A stretch of 64,000 nt of DNA from Isoetes taiwanensis (taxonomy: Eukaryota; Streptophyta; Lycopodiopsida; Isoetales; Isoetaceae): NCBI GenBank assembly GCA_021234155.1, contig JAJEKV010000001.1:2357927-2421926 (forward strand), read 5' to 3'. Of this stretch, positions 54,600 through 64,000 are shown one piece after another (position 1 is the stretch's first letter; every line of letters starts with the position of its first letter). The notes beneath the pieces are model-generated. The model was given only the letters and a program-made list of their open reading frames with translations, did not search any database and was not told the origin of the DNA. Both the position numbers and the translations under genes were made by a program.

Positions 54600-54806
54600 A
54601 TGAAAAAAGACTACATTATTGAGCTAAATCTAGATGATTTTTATGGATGGTGGATGAGCGCCTTTGGTAACTCACCAGCCTTTGTGTCGAGAGATGCTGT
54701 ATTGGAGTTCCTTTTGGATTTATTTCGTAATTTATATTATTCGCAAAAATATCATTCTAGTGATGATGAGGCATCTTCAGTTCTGCAAATTGATAATTCT
54801 ACTTGA
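54600..54806 (+). CDS. Small unrecognised open frame, 68 codons
   Basis: ATG to stop without interruption. The acidic, aromatic-rich peptide contains IIELNLDDFYGWWMSAFGNS and YYSQKYHSSDDEASSVLQID. Its composition looks protein-like (two W in a row, clustered D/E). No family is recognised. It may be a fragment of a transposon or host gene; there is no supporting context. Confidence 0.3.
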   Translation: MKKDYIIELNLDDFYGWWMSAFGNSPAFVSRDAVLEFLLDLFRNLYYSQKYHSSDDEASSVLQIDNST

Positions 54807-55480
54807 TGTTTGATGTCTGTGAACACATGAACCTTCAAGAACAAAAAGTATTGACCAACTTTTTAAAAGACTAAGCTAAATATTGTACTTTGTAATTTCT
54901 AAATTAGAGTTAGAATGTAAGATCCTACGAAGTTGCTTCACATCAATCTAGAATCACTTGGGCATTGCAGAAGAGAATGTTGGACGTTAACTGGGGTCCA
55001 ACTGCACAGCAAGGCCGCCGCGATAAATTTCTTGTATTTATAACTCTTATGCATCATTTACTTCTCCTAGCCCTTATGCACCATCTATTTTGTTTTATAT
55101 TTGTTCAAATCTGTGGTTGTTGGACTGTGTTATTATACCCTCTTTGATACCTTGGCCTTGTTTCTACAATATTGTTCTACAGCATGCTTCATATCCACGT
55201 CGTAAAACCTTTTATATGTTATCCCCTACAATTGATGTATTCTACACCTTGAAACACCTAAAATAAGATTTCATACCCTTGTTTGCTTTCTTCACAATAG
55301 CTGGTGCTTATCTATTCTATTCTATTCTTTGTAGTTGGGCTACATCGCTCAAGACTTGTGGGTTAATTGGTTTTAGGCTTTATGATATTGTAGTGCAATA
55401 TGGTGCTATCATGAGTAGCCATTAGGGAACTATATTGGATTGGTGAGATTACCTTCTATGTGTCATTTTATATGCCCAGT
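54807..55480. other. Spacer with a short repeat shared with 61.4 kb
   Basis: GTGGTGCTATC-type wording at 55396-55435 (TGGTGCTATCATGAGTAGCC) matches 61438-61470 (TGGTGCTATCTCATGAATAG). A TCTATTCTATTCTATTCTTT tail at 55311-55330 looks like a LINE-type pentamer tail without an attached LINE. No gene seen. Confidence 0.4.
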
Positions 55481-55677
55481 TCTTAAACCTCGCGCTCATG
55501 CTGGCGCTTAGGGTTTCAGCCCTGCTCTTTTGCTCATAACTCGGGATTCCGGTGTCTGATTCAGGTGTTCTTGGGCTCGTTGGAAATCTTATCGAACGAG
55601 CTTTCCGTCGGTGTATGATTTGTATGGTGTTTCCTCTGTTTTAGTCGACGGAATCCACCTGACAGTCCCGGCCCTTT

Positions 55678-56520
55678 ATGGCAACCCCTGACAGCATGCA
55701 TGCGTTGAAGAAAAGAGCCCGCAATTTGGATACCTCGTCCCCATCGAGCAGGTATCACAAAATGAGGCAATCAGGGTTGTACAGGAACAGGCCGGTTCCC
55801 TCCAGGCTAAGCTGGCAAGCTTGGAGGCATCATGGGACCATCTCCCGTGGGCCGCTCAAAGCGGCTTCTCCAACGAAGGAGCCGAATTTCCTTTGTGGAA
55901 GTTCGCCGGGGATTATGATTGCGGGGAGCCCAAAAGGCTCATGACCAGATAAGAGGGGAGATACAAGCAACAATGCAAAATAGTCACGGAGATGGGGCAC
56001 CGCTTGGATAAGGTCCACCAAAGAAGTGGATGGAAGACATGGCGCAAGCACGGGCCGACATGAAGGGGTTGCCGCAGCAGATTGTACAAGTCACAAGCAT
56101 GGCTGGTCGGATAGATGCTAAGGAAAAGGATGTGGAAGCGGTCGGGGAGGCTCCAATTCCTTGATGAAGCAAAGGCGCATGGCGGTGAGATGTCGAAGAT
56201 GCTCATATATAGAGAACCATATGGCCCACTTACAAAGAAGAGATGCAGGGACCTCCGAATGGAGGTGCAACGAACCGAGTGCACCACGCCGCCGCACACC
56301 AGCACCCCCATGCCGCAGACCGAGGTGGCTCGGGGAATCAGCGGGTACTTCGTGGAGGAGCAAGACATCCGTGCACGCCTCCAACCTTATTGTGCGGGGA
56401 TTGCCGGAGGAGCAAGGCGAGGATTTGGCGAGGTAAGCTTACCACCCCGGTACTTGCAAAGCTCCAATTACGATTTGGTTATCAAGAGTCCAATCGTGGC
56501 GGAGGACCTAACATGAAACC
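55678..56520 (+). pseudogene. LINE ORF1: coiled coil and RRM-like remnant
   Basis: Frames joined by indels show a heptad-like stretch (QNEAIRVVQEQAGSLQAKLA), then KTMAQARADMKGLPQQIVQ, and later NLIVRGLPEEQGEDLAR at about 56380-56440. The last resembles the first strand of the RNA-recognition motif in L1 ORF1 proteins. ORF1 proteins bind element RNA. No frame is longer than about 150 codons. Confidence 0.55.
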
Positions 56521-56570
56521 CTCGGCTAGTTAAGTTTGCGCCTTGGATTGCGAGGCAAAAATCTTTGTTG

Positions 56571-57010
56571 TTGCTACATATTCTAAACGAGGTGCACCCC
56601 GACTACCATACCGCCGTCGGATCTGTCAATCCGACGGCCCATCAGATGTTGGAGCCTCCGACACCTCTCGCTTTCGATTATGCTCAATTATGATTGGGGA
56701 CGCCTATGATTTTAAGATGTCGAATACGAAGTTTGCCTAAGGTTTTGATGGTATATCGAGCCTCTATACTGATTTCGCTTAAGCTTTTAGAATATGAAAT
56801 ACGGGGATTCAACCTCTACCAAAATAACTCAATGTCCTAATAAGACTACTTTAACCAATCTAACCAAGGAGCTAATGTGACTATTTTTTATCTTAAATCT
56901 ATGTTTTTTTTTTATAATAACCCATTGAATTGTTTTAGGGATATGGTCTATGATTTCAAGAATTATATCTATATCAAATCCCCGAACCCCTGTTATTTTG
57001 CTACATATTC
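56571..57010. repeat. 13-bp direct repeats around a 414-bp AT-rich insert
   Basis: TTGCTACATATTC occurs at 56571-56583 and 56998-57010. The AT-rich segment between them is unlike the GC-rich LINE around it. It may be an insertion with target duplication. Confidence 0.5.
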
Positions 57011-57379
57011 GCTTTTTGAAAGGTACGCCCATATACCTAGATCTGGATCTCATGCCACCGCAACAACGGAAAGAAGCCAAGAGTGGGTCAAGATAAGAGA
57101 GATTCGACAAGCCGGAGGGGCTGCTGGGTTTGGTTAATGGCAAGATGAAGGTATATGTGCCTCCTCGCCGGGCAGCCTGAGGCAAAGACTCCCACGAACA
57201 AACGACGCCGCAGGGCGAGCGGTCCAGGGGCATCAGGCCGTGCAGCCGGGGAGAGGGCGGATTGAGGCCTTCCACAACCGCAAAGACATCCATCGTGGTC
57301 CCATGAGCAGCCGCCCGAAGTTATTCCAACCACGCTAGCCGGCCCTCGTGCACTCGAGATGGGTCCACAAACCGCATTC

Positions 57380-58260
57380 AAAGATAGGGAAAGTGTCTTC
57401 GCATTGTTTCCTCGAATTGTAGGGGCTTCCCGTGGCAAAAGGGCGCGGGTTTGAATGGGATCGCGACAGACATGGACATCGCCTTCCCCGCAGAGACATG
57501 GGAGTATGAAGGGCATCGATTGCCGACATTCGAGGATATCGGATTTCTCACTTGCTAATGAGCCATGGCGGCGTACGCAGTACGGGGAGTGGCTTGCTAC
57601 TTTAAAGACGCCTTTAGCATGCAATATCACACTTCGTGGTCCGATGCATTTAACCGCTACATGTGGGTAACGGTATTAGAGCCCCGGTCATGTCCCATTG
57701 TTTTTTGCTAGCCGCTACATTCCCCATGCAGCTCTAAGTTCTACCAGTACATGATGCATACACGATGTCCGTGATGCCGTATAGGGAATCAGATGATGAC
57801 ATAGACCGCTATAGACAGCAGGGATGTGTTTTTTGCTAGATATTTCAATGCTCGCATCTGCGCAGTTTGCAAAGGGTGACCTTCCAAGGTGACGCTTAAT
57901 GCCGACTGCTTTTGGCTTGAGACAGTAAGCTATTCAAAGATACACGGCACTCCTGTGATATGGTGGCTAGACCATTTGGCGTAACCGGTCCAGCCTGCCG
58001 CCAGTTTTTGACATGGTAATTTGTAATGGTATGCGCCGATGGCCACACTCGTGGTGTTACTTGCGTGAGTGATAGGCGTGATGGGGAGCTAGTGTGTTGG
58101 ATTACCTTCTCGCCCGGGTAGCGACTTGACATGGTTACACACTTCTCCATTGGCACAAGCAATGTGGGATGAGGAGGCTTTGTCGGATCACTACCCGCTT
58201 TATGTCACGCTGAATTGGGAGCACTCAATAGTGGAGACAATCAAAAGGGGCGTGGAGGAT
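57380..58260 (+). pseudogene. LINE endonuclease, degraded
   Basis: Pieces of an apurinic-type endonuclease appear across frames: GLPVAKGRGFEWDRD, a segment equivalent to the AETWEYEGHRLPTFEDIGF block at about 57495-57545, RGVACYFKDAF near 57590, and the terminal SDHYPLYVTLNWE at 58180-58220. The SDH motif is the C-terminal catalytic element. Several stops and frame changes exist. Confidence 0.6.
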
Positions 58261-58679
58261 TACCATACATCCCACGCTATCGGGCGGGGACAAGATGAAT
58301 CGCGGTTGGTGCGGGAGTTACTGTGGGTTTGATAGCTTCTACACACCGCAAGACGGGTGTGCATGGTCGGTGAGGGCGCCGCTTGCACCGCCGGTGCTTC
58401 CTTTGCAAGCGGAAGGGCCCTCCAAAGAGGGACACCGCGATTTTCCCGAGAACCCGGGTTTGATGTTTCATTGCAAGGCTCTAAAGAGCCACCGCGCTTT
58501 GGTCATAGATCCACAATTGCGCCACAGCCCCGCAAGACTATAAGCTCTTCCTAAAAGCCAAGAAGGGGAGATACATGGCGTAAAACCCAGAGCTGCTTGA
58601 CATGCTCATGGCAGAGCCAAAAGCTTTTTGGTGTAAGGTGTTATACCGTAGTTTCCAGTGGCTGGTAATGTAAGTGTGG

Positions 58680-60116
58680 AGCAATGGATGCACCGCTATG
58701 TGAGTTATATGACCCCCGTGAGCTAATGCCGTGGTCCCTCATCGTAGGAGAGGTCCCGGCAGCCACGCGGAGGATGTCCAAAGAAGGTCTCGTGCATCCG
58801 CGAATGGCAAGACAAAGGATTTACAGGGGCTGCGCAGCCGAAGCCGTTGAAATGGGGTGGCCTATCGTGGGTAGGGCCCCGACGGTGATCATTAACCGTG
58901 CTCTGAAGCGAGGGGCTCCCCGTGAGTGGATGGTTAGTAAGGTTGTTCCCGCTCATAAAGCCGGGTAATACTCGGATGAGCCGCGAATTACCGATGATTA
59001 TGGTAAGCTCGGGCCGCTTGCAAAGCTCTTGGCGGGGGTGGTGGAGAAGAAACTCACTAAGTGGGCCGAGGAGGCGGGGGGTGCGGGCAATTGGCCAGCA
59101 AAGCTTTTAAGCCCGACTCACTCCACCTAATCGACCATATCTTCACTTTGAGAGTGTTGATGGAGGCAAAGCCGGAATGCGACGACAGACTTGTATTGCT
59201 GCTTTGTAGATTTTAAGACCGCATATAATACCGCCCCCAGAGACATGCTATGGCGAGGTTGCAAGAATTGCGAAGTTCCACAGAGTTGCGTAATGTGGTG
59301 CACCAGCCTTTTATGATGGGATTTATGCCGCGACCGCCTTTATGAAGATCGGGCGGGTAGCTAGCACTATGGGAGTTAAGCGAGGGGCTGCCCATTGTCT
59401 CCAACACTTTTTGGGTTGTACATTGATAGCTTGGAGACGTGGATGCAACACCATGGGGGAGCCGGGGTGCAATTATCTGATGCGACCTCTGTGAGCCAGC
59501 TACTATATGTGGATGATGTAGGTTTGCTAGTCCACACGCCCCAAGATGCAGCAAAGATTTGGATGCCCTCAATGGGTTCCGTGGGGCAACGGAATGACAA
59601 AGAACTTGCACAAAACTAAGCTTCTCGCGATCCTCGTCCTCGCAACACCCTATCCCTGAGTTATATTACAGGGGACAGGAAGTGGAGATGGTGCGGAGCT
59701 TCAAGTATCTGGGAATTGATTTCACTACTAACATGTTGTGGGATGAGTGTGTGGAGAGGAGAGCCAGTGCAGACTGGAAGGCTCTATATGCAGTGCAAAA
59801 CGCGTGTTGCCTGATAGATCTCCTCGTGGATCGAGGGAGAGCACACCCGCTTAGGGCTTTGGTCGAGCCTTTGCTGCTATATGGGGTGGAGGTTTGGGGC
59901 CCGCCAGAAGGCAAAAAACACGGGGATAGGTTGGAAAGGGTGCGTAAAGCTTTCTTGACATATAGCTTGGGAGTGAAGGACACCGCATCGCATCGATTTT
60001 GTTGTATGAGACGGGGTTCGCCTTTACAAAGATTCGCTATCTTGCAGCATCTTACTTGCTTCCATAAGGTGGATGGGATGGATGAGCATCGCTTGCCTCC
60101 ACAGCCGTGTTGTTAA
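58680..60116 (+). pseudogene. LINE reverse transcriptase, degraded
   Basis: Recognisable RT blocks are LHLIDHIFTLRVLMEAKPE (59120-59180), a VDFKTAYNTA-equivalent block at about 59205-59240, LSPTLFGLYIDSLETWMQHH (59390-59455) and the catalytic LLYVDDVGLLVHTPQDAAKI with YVDD at 59506-59517. Then come FKYLGIDFTTNMLWDECVER (59700-59760) and EPLLLYGVEVWGPPEGKKHG. This is the enzyme that copies LINE RNA. Frames are broken at several points, so this copy is inactive. Confidence 0.85.
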
Positions 60117-60719
60117 CGCAGGGGCCCCAAAATGGGCTAAAGAGGGTATGGCACGAAAGCAATCGTAAGGGGATGGTTTAGGAGGTGGTCTATGGATTAC
60201 CAAATGATGGTGGTGGCAGCCGCGCAGATTCTCGATGCAATGTAATGGGCAATTGGATGCGGGCTATGCTGCCACTCACGGGATGCCTCTACTCTTGCAA
60301 AGCCCAAGACAGAGCACTATCACGCCAGATTAATCCCGCCTTGAGCATGGACCCCATCTATGCCTTGAAAGCACACATCTCGTGGAAGAAACCAGAGCTA
60401 TTGCTGCCATAAGGACGGGATCCCATTACCTCGCAATTGAAACAGTCGCCGGAGGGTGAATGGCGGGCACGGATCCCCTGTGGAGGAGAGGATATGTCGT
60501 TGTTGAGATGCACGGATAGAGGATGAGCACCATGCCCTCCAAATGCCGGCCAAAGATATGCCCATGTCCAGCCGCACACCGATCTTAGATGCTAGATGCT
60601 CCGACACACCGCTACATCGGCTTACTCGCATCACCTATGGTAGCCTTGACCGGGAGCTTACATCCCTGCAGATTTCGGCCGTCCGACTTGCTCTTCGGGG
60701 GCATGGTATTTGAGAGCCC

Positions 60720-60905
60720 TCATGTTAGGGTTTTTCCTCCCAAGTGGGGGTTTTTTCATCCCGGTAGTAGGGATCTACTGTACAGTTACATTGTTTGTTT
60801 TTGGTGTTGGGGTTTTTGGCTTTTTGCCTGTCTCTGCATGTACCGTCTCATAGGCCTCTGGCCTCCGTGGACGTTAAAATAAACTTCCTTCCTTCCTTCC
60901 TTCCT
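60720..60905 (+). terminator. LINE 3' end: hairpin, CGTGGACGTTAAAA end word, CTTCC tail
   Basis: TTAGGGTTTTTCCTCCCAAG, then TGGGGGTTTTTTCATCCCGG, lies 130 bases before the end word. The same order (hairpin, then end word, then pentamer tail) is found on the minus strand at 13995-13866. Such 3' structures are what LINE reverse transcriptases recognise. Confidence 0.65.
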
Positions 60906-61420
60906 TTTGCATCGTTTCCTTATTTTAAGCATTGTGTCATGCATCTCTCCTCTTCGCATGGTCTTGCTTGTCCAACCAATTAGCCTAGCCTTATCTCATT
61001 TTGTCTATTCTATTTTTTGCTAGCCATATCATTATTTTTTCTTTATTGCCTATGTTCGCGTGCAATAATTTTATTATTGTGGACATTAGCAATGAGGCAT
61101 GGTTAATTCTCTAGTGCCTGGGTGCAATTTGATAATACCATTCTGGATTCTGACTTCTTTCTCCTTCTCCTTTCTAGATTTAAAAAGCGCAAAGATTGGG
61201 GGGCTTAAAATAACCGTTGTTTAATTTTATAGGGTTTACATTCCATGCCTACTATTTTTCATATCTTCCTATCCTTTATAAAAATTATTACATATGCATT
61301 ATTCTATTTCCTGGGCACATTTGTAATCTATCCACTTTGCACTCTCCTTCTATTGCCTCAAAATCTGTTCCATTGATACCATGCCAAAGACCCCAAAAGG
61401 GTGTTCTTTTGCTAGGGCAG
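60906..61420. other. Spacer, no gene seen
   Basis: AT-rich sequence with no recognised coding. From about 61320, words such as CTCCTTCTATTGCCTCAAAA recur at 61500 (CTCCTTCTATTGTCTCAAAA), marking a ~180-bp diverged tandem duplication together with TCAATTGATACCATG/CCATTGATACCATG. Confidence 0.45.
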
Positions 61421-61609
61421 TATGTTGATGTGGTTCAATGTGGTGCTATCTCATGAATAGCCATTGGGGAAGGTATTGCACTTTTGTAAATTTTGCTCTC
61501 TCCTTCTATTGTCTCAAAATCTCTTCAATTGATACCATGCTCTCTGCCTCTTTGTCAGCATGTTTCTGTTTATGGAGATGCCCACAATGGCCATTTTGTC
61601 CAACTTGTC

Positions 61610-61800
61610 TCTATAGCTCTAGAAGTCACATTTACCTTCGTTTCCAACGAATAGATGGTAAATGGACTTCTAGAGCTAGGTGACAAGTGTCCTAGGTAGT
61701 TAGGAATTGCCAGTCTCTCGCCTATTTGTAGCTTAGCATTTAGTTTTCTCACATCAGCGCTTTTGTGTGCATCTCCATCCTGGAATTTTCCCTTACTCAC
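61610..61800 (+). repeat. 3'-end repeat of the transposase-like element (copy 3) with foldback
   Basis: This copy matches 15297-15422 and 50384-50475 and is the longest of the three. Its left part forms a stem: GCTCTAGAAGTC plus CATTTACC pairs with GGTAAATGGACTTCTAGAGC across a 20-base loop, with one unpaired base. The codons for EVTFTFVSNE are present but no other part of the gene is, so it is a solo end or a small derivative. Confidence 0.72.
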
Positions 61801-62088
61801 CTGCCCACCCACCCTCCCTCCCTCATTTTCCCTTTATTTACTGATACATAGGCCATTCTCTCCAGTTGTTCCATTGACCTGGCCAATATGACCTGCCTTG
61901 CCATTCAAGGAGGCGCCATGTGAGGCGTCGTTTGCCGTTTCTGTGTGTATCTCTCTCCTTGGGTGTTGGATTTGGATGATTTTTGGTGCGTTGGAAAGCT
62001 CGAACTGTAAGCTTTCCATCGGTATATAACATCAAGCAGCCCAACATCGGAATCAGTGTCGGATTTGGGGTTTCCCATTTCGGCCGCT

Positions 62089-62547
62089 ATGGTTAACCCT
62101 GGTATGTCTTCCTCAGTTGTTATTTCTTCTGTCAATTCTGCTTCCATGGCTTTCTCTCCTATTTTTGCCTCCCCTATGCAATCTAGTGCTTCTGTAATTC
62201 CTTCTTCCTTGCTTGCTAACTCACGTCTCAATCCTCTTGCTTTTGCACATCCTTTTGCTACTGCATCCACTACTTTGCAACAATTTCCGCCTCTCATTGC
62301 TTCCTCATCTGCTGCAATTGCGGGTCCTTGTTCTCCTGTACATCCTAGCCCTTGTGCTTTCCATTTTTCATCTATCTCTGTTGGATTTTTGCCTTTTACT
62401 CCTTCCTCTTATGCGGGTCTTCTGCCTGCTCCTGCTCCTTGGACCTCTAGTGATATAATTGCTCGTGTGTCACGTGCACGCTTTAGTGATTGGATAAAGC
62501 GTGATATGACATCCGTATACGCCTCTGCCGTTACTGTTACCGCGTGA
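62089..62547 (+). pseudogene. LINE ORF1 N-terminal part (serine/proline/alanine-rich)
   Basis: A 153-codon frame from ATG at 62089: MVNPGMSSSVVISSVNSASM, a low-complexity S/P/A stretch, then WTSSDIIARVSRARFSDWIK before the stop. It follows the 5' UTR by ~60 bases, as ORF1 does in related LINEs. No RNA-binding domain remains; it is probably cut short by the internal deletion. Confidence 0.5.
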
Positions 62548-62618
62548 ATATTTTGATGGAGAATAATAAGAAGGAAATGTCTGCATACTTGAAGGAGTTA
62601 TAGGCTGCGAAAGATAAG

Positions 62619-63071
62619 ATGGACATTCAACTCCCTTCAGAGAGTGTCTTTTACGAGACTAATGAGTGCGCCAGTGCTTTCACACAGGCGGGGCTTCCTG
62701 TAGTTGAGATTGATCACGGGGTACATTTACAGTGTATTCAGAATCTTGTCTCTCATGCTGTTGTGTGTCACTTTACTGGTCAGTTTGTCGATCTTAGAAG
62801 GATGGGCTTTTGGTTAAAGCAGCATCCCTTCACTTGGTGCAATGGCTGGCTTGGAGCTGGTAGAGCATATGCACGTCATGACAGGGGCTATTATAATGCA
62901 TTGGCAGCTACATATTTGCATAATCTCTCTCGCCAAAACATGCTTGACAACTCTATTTCAGATCACAATCCGCAGTATTTCTCTTGTTCTCAGGATGGGG
63001 CGCATAGCAGGACCAAGACTTATTTCAAGTTAAACACTTCATACTTGAAGGATGAGGAGTTTAAAGATTGA
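62619..63071 (+). pseudogene. LINE endonuclease, C-terminal half
   Basis: A 150-codon frame containing GFWLKQHPFTWCNGWLGAGR, then AYARHDRGYYNALAATYLHN and the catalytic-type SISDHNPQYFSCSQ. The pattern 'FTW.NG ... R.DRGYYN ... SDHNP' is typical of L1 endonucleases. The upstream half is absent. Confidence 0.75.
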
Positions 63072-63549
63072 TGCAAGCAAGCCTGGTCCTTTGCATTTGT
63101 GAGAAGGAAAGAAATGGATGGGATTGTTGATGCTCTAGATGCCGTGAAGTCCTTTGCTAAGAATTGGGGTCGCCGGTGAAGTTGCTGCTTAATTGAGGGA
63201 TTTTGATTGCTCTGTACCAACAATTAGTGGCTTGCGTGTCTGTTGTACCATCGATGCCCGCCAGAGAAGCGATTTTGGCCAGCATTAGACGATGGAAGCC
63301 GAGCAAGTTCATCACGCCGAAGTTAAAGCGGCCCGCAATGGTTCAAAGAGGGGATCGCTGCACAAGCTTCTTTTTAGAGCTGCAAAATTCGAGATAAGCT
63401 TCATGATGGTGTCTCTCAAGTTCAAGATGGACCTCTCATCTCCGATCCTCGAAGAACTTAAGTTCCTTCAAGATGGCCACTTTTCTTTTTTTTTTCGCTT
63501 CTCGTCGTCTTCCCTTCCAATCAGATTTTTAGGAGGCATTACTGGCAAA

Positions 63550-64000
63550 GATACATCCTATTATATCTGAAGAACAAAGAGCTACTCTAGAAGCAGAGAT
63601 TACGGTGAATGATTTAGCAGATGCTACCTTCCTTTTGAAGAAAGGAAAGTGTCCTGGAATTGATGGTATTCCTGTGGAGTTCTTTCAGGAGTTATGGAAT
63701 TGGGTTGGCGATGATGTGTACGATGCGTTTCAAGATTTCAAGAGGCAAAGGCGTCTAGACAAAATTCTTAACTCGGGCTGCATTTCTCTTATTCCCAAGT
63801 GTAAGGAACCTTCAACAATTTCGGACTGGCGCCCTATCACCTTACTATCTTCTGTGTACAAGATTTTTGCCAAAGCTTATGCACAAAAGCTTCAGGATAT
63901 TCTTGTTGATTCCATATCCTCTACACAGTCAGGATTTCTGCCATGACGATGCATTTTAAACGATGTAGCTGCTGCCTATGAAGGTATTTACTGGGCTCGA
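63550..64000 (+). pseudogene. LINE reverse transcriptase, N-terminal part (cut by window end)
   Basis: The frame shows KKGKCPGIDGIPVEFFQELW, then ILNSGCISLIPKCKEPSTIS and DWRPITLLSSVYKIFAKAYA, then STQSGFLP, an in-frame TGA at about 63944, and RCILNDVAAAYEG. These are the first RT blocks (SPGxDGxPxEFF; SLIPK; RPIxLLxxxYKI; QxGFLPxRxIxD). The single stop suggests a fairly young copy. Confidence 0.85.

Larger units (their letters stand above)
55490..60905 (+). mobile_element. Decayed plus-strand LINE with (CTTCC)n tail
   Basis: Order: 5' UTR (AACTCGGGATTCC...GTTGGAAATCTTATCG), ORF1 (55678-56530), endonuclease (about 57400-58260), reverse transcriptase (58680-60116), 3' UTR with hairpin (60725-60770), and the end GCCTCCGTGGACGTTAAAAT plus CTTCC repeats (60860-60905). 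All proteins are scattered over frames. The 3' end equals that of the fragments at 13.9, 14.5, 18.8 and 22.5 kb, so this is the longest representative of that family here. Confidence 0.83.
61960..64000 (+). mobile_element. Plus-strand LINE with internal deletion, running off the window
   Basis: The 5' UTR has TTGGTGCGTTGGAAAGCTCG and GTAAGCTTTCCATCGGTATA, related to the 5' ends at 55.5 kb and 23.9 kb. ORF1-like frame 62089-62547 is followed by an endonuclease C-terminal half (62619-63071) and the start of an RT (63550-64000). The endonuclease N-terminus is missing, so an internal deletion joined ORF1 to it. The end of the element lies beyond the window. Confidence 0.75.

Overview
The window reads as a repeat-dense land-plant nuclear genome. 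Evidence is the presence of plant-type gene pieces (a Cactin C-terminus, a MOS14/transportin-3-like importin, a BADC biotin-attachment-domain protein and an RBOH NADPH oxidase), plant-style L1 elements with a DUF4283-like ORF1, and a plant-type chromovirus. I cannot fix the species; a lineage with a large genome (fern, lycophyte or bryophyte) would fit, but that is inference. Almost everything here is mobile DNA, much of it nested and frameshifted. No tRNA, rRNA or CRISPR was seen.

Layout. 1-489: last exon of Cactin, with a 240-bp duplicate at 2993-3237. 4774-15328: a transposase-like gene (two C2H2-type fingers, an AT-hook, an RNase-H-like body) split by inserts: two inverted-repeat elements (6413-8972 and 8972-12123), a 484-bp element with an 8-bp target duplication (12450-12933) and truncated LINEs (13874-14590). 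15.4-22 kb: exons of three unrelated host genes with introns kept (importin, BADC, RBOH). 22-27 kb: a short LINE derivative and diverged tandem repeats. 27.2 kb to about 49.5 kb: one long minus-strand L1 LINE into which a 13.7-kb LTR retrotransposon (34671-48364) has jumped. 50-55 kb: mostly unrecognised DNA with a satellite-like array at 53.0-53.8 kb. 55.5-60.9 kb: a decayed plus-strand LINE. 61-64 kb: transposon remnants and the start of another plus-strand LINE that runs off the window.

The main discovery candidate is inside the LTR retrotransposon. This minus-strand chromovirus has LTRs, a primer-binding-like site, a polypurine tract, gag, protease, RT, RNase H, integrase and a chromodomain. 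Between its 5' LTR and gag lies extra coding DNA. The first extra gene (46141-44873) starts with ATG and the exact ten-residue start of histone H3 (MARTKQTARK). It continues as a long charged and proline-rich linker and ends in a full, ungapped histone H3 fold at about 56% identity to canonical H3. A second extra gene region (about 44180-42629) is unrecognised. Each extra gene has an identical TATA-box sequence about 100 bp upstream and, further upstream, a pair of a shared ~70-bp element bounded by GTCTCA(C) and GTGAGA(C). I infer a retroelement that carries its own H3-like chromatin protein under internal promoters. This copy is frameshifted, so function has to be tested on other copies.
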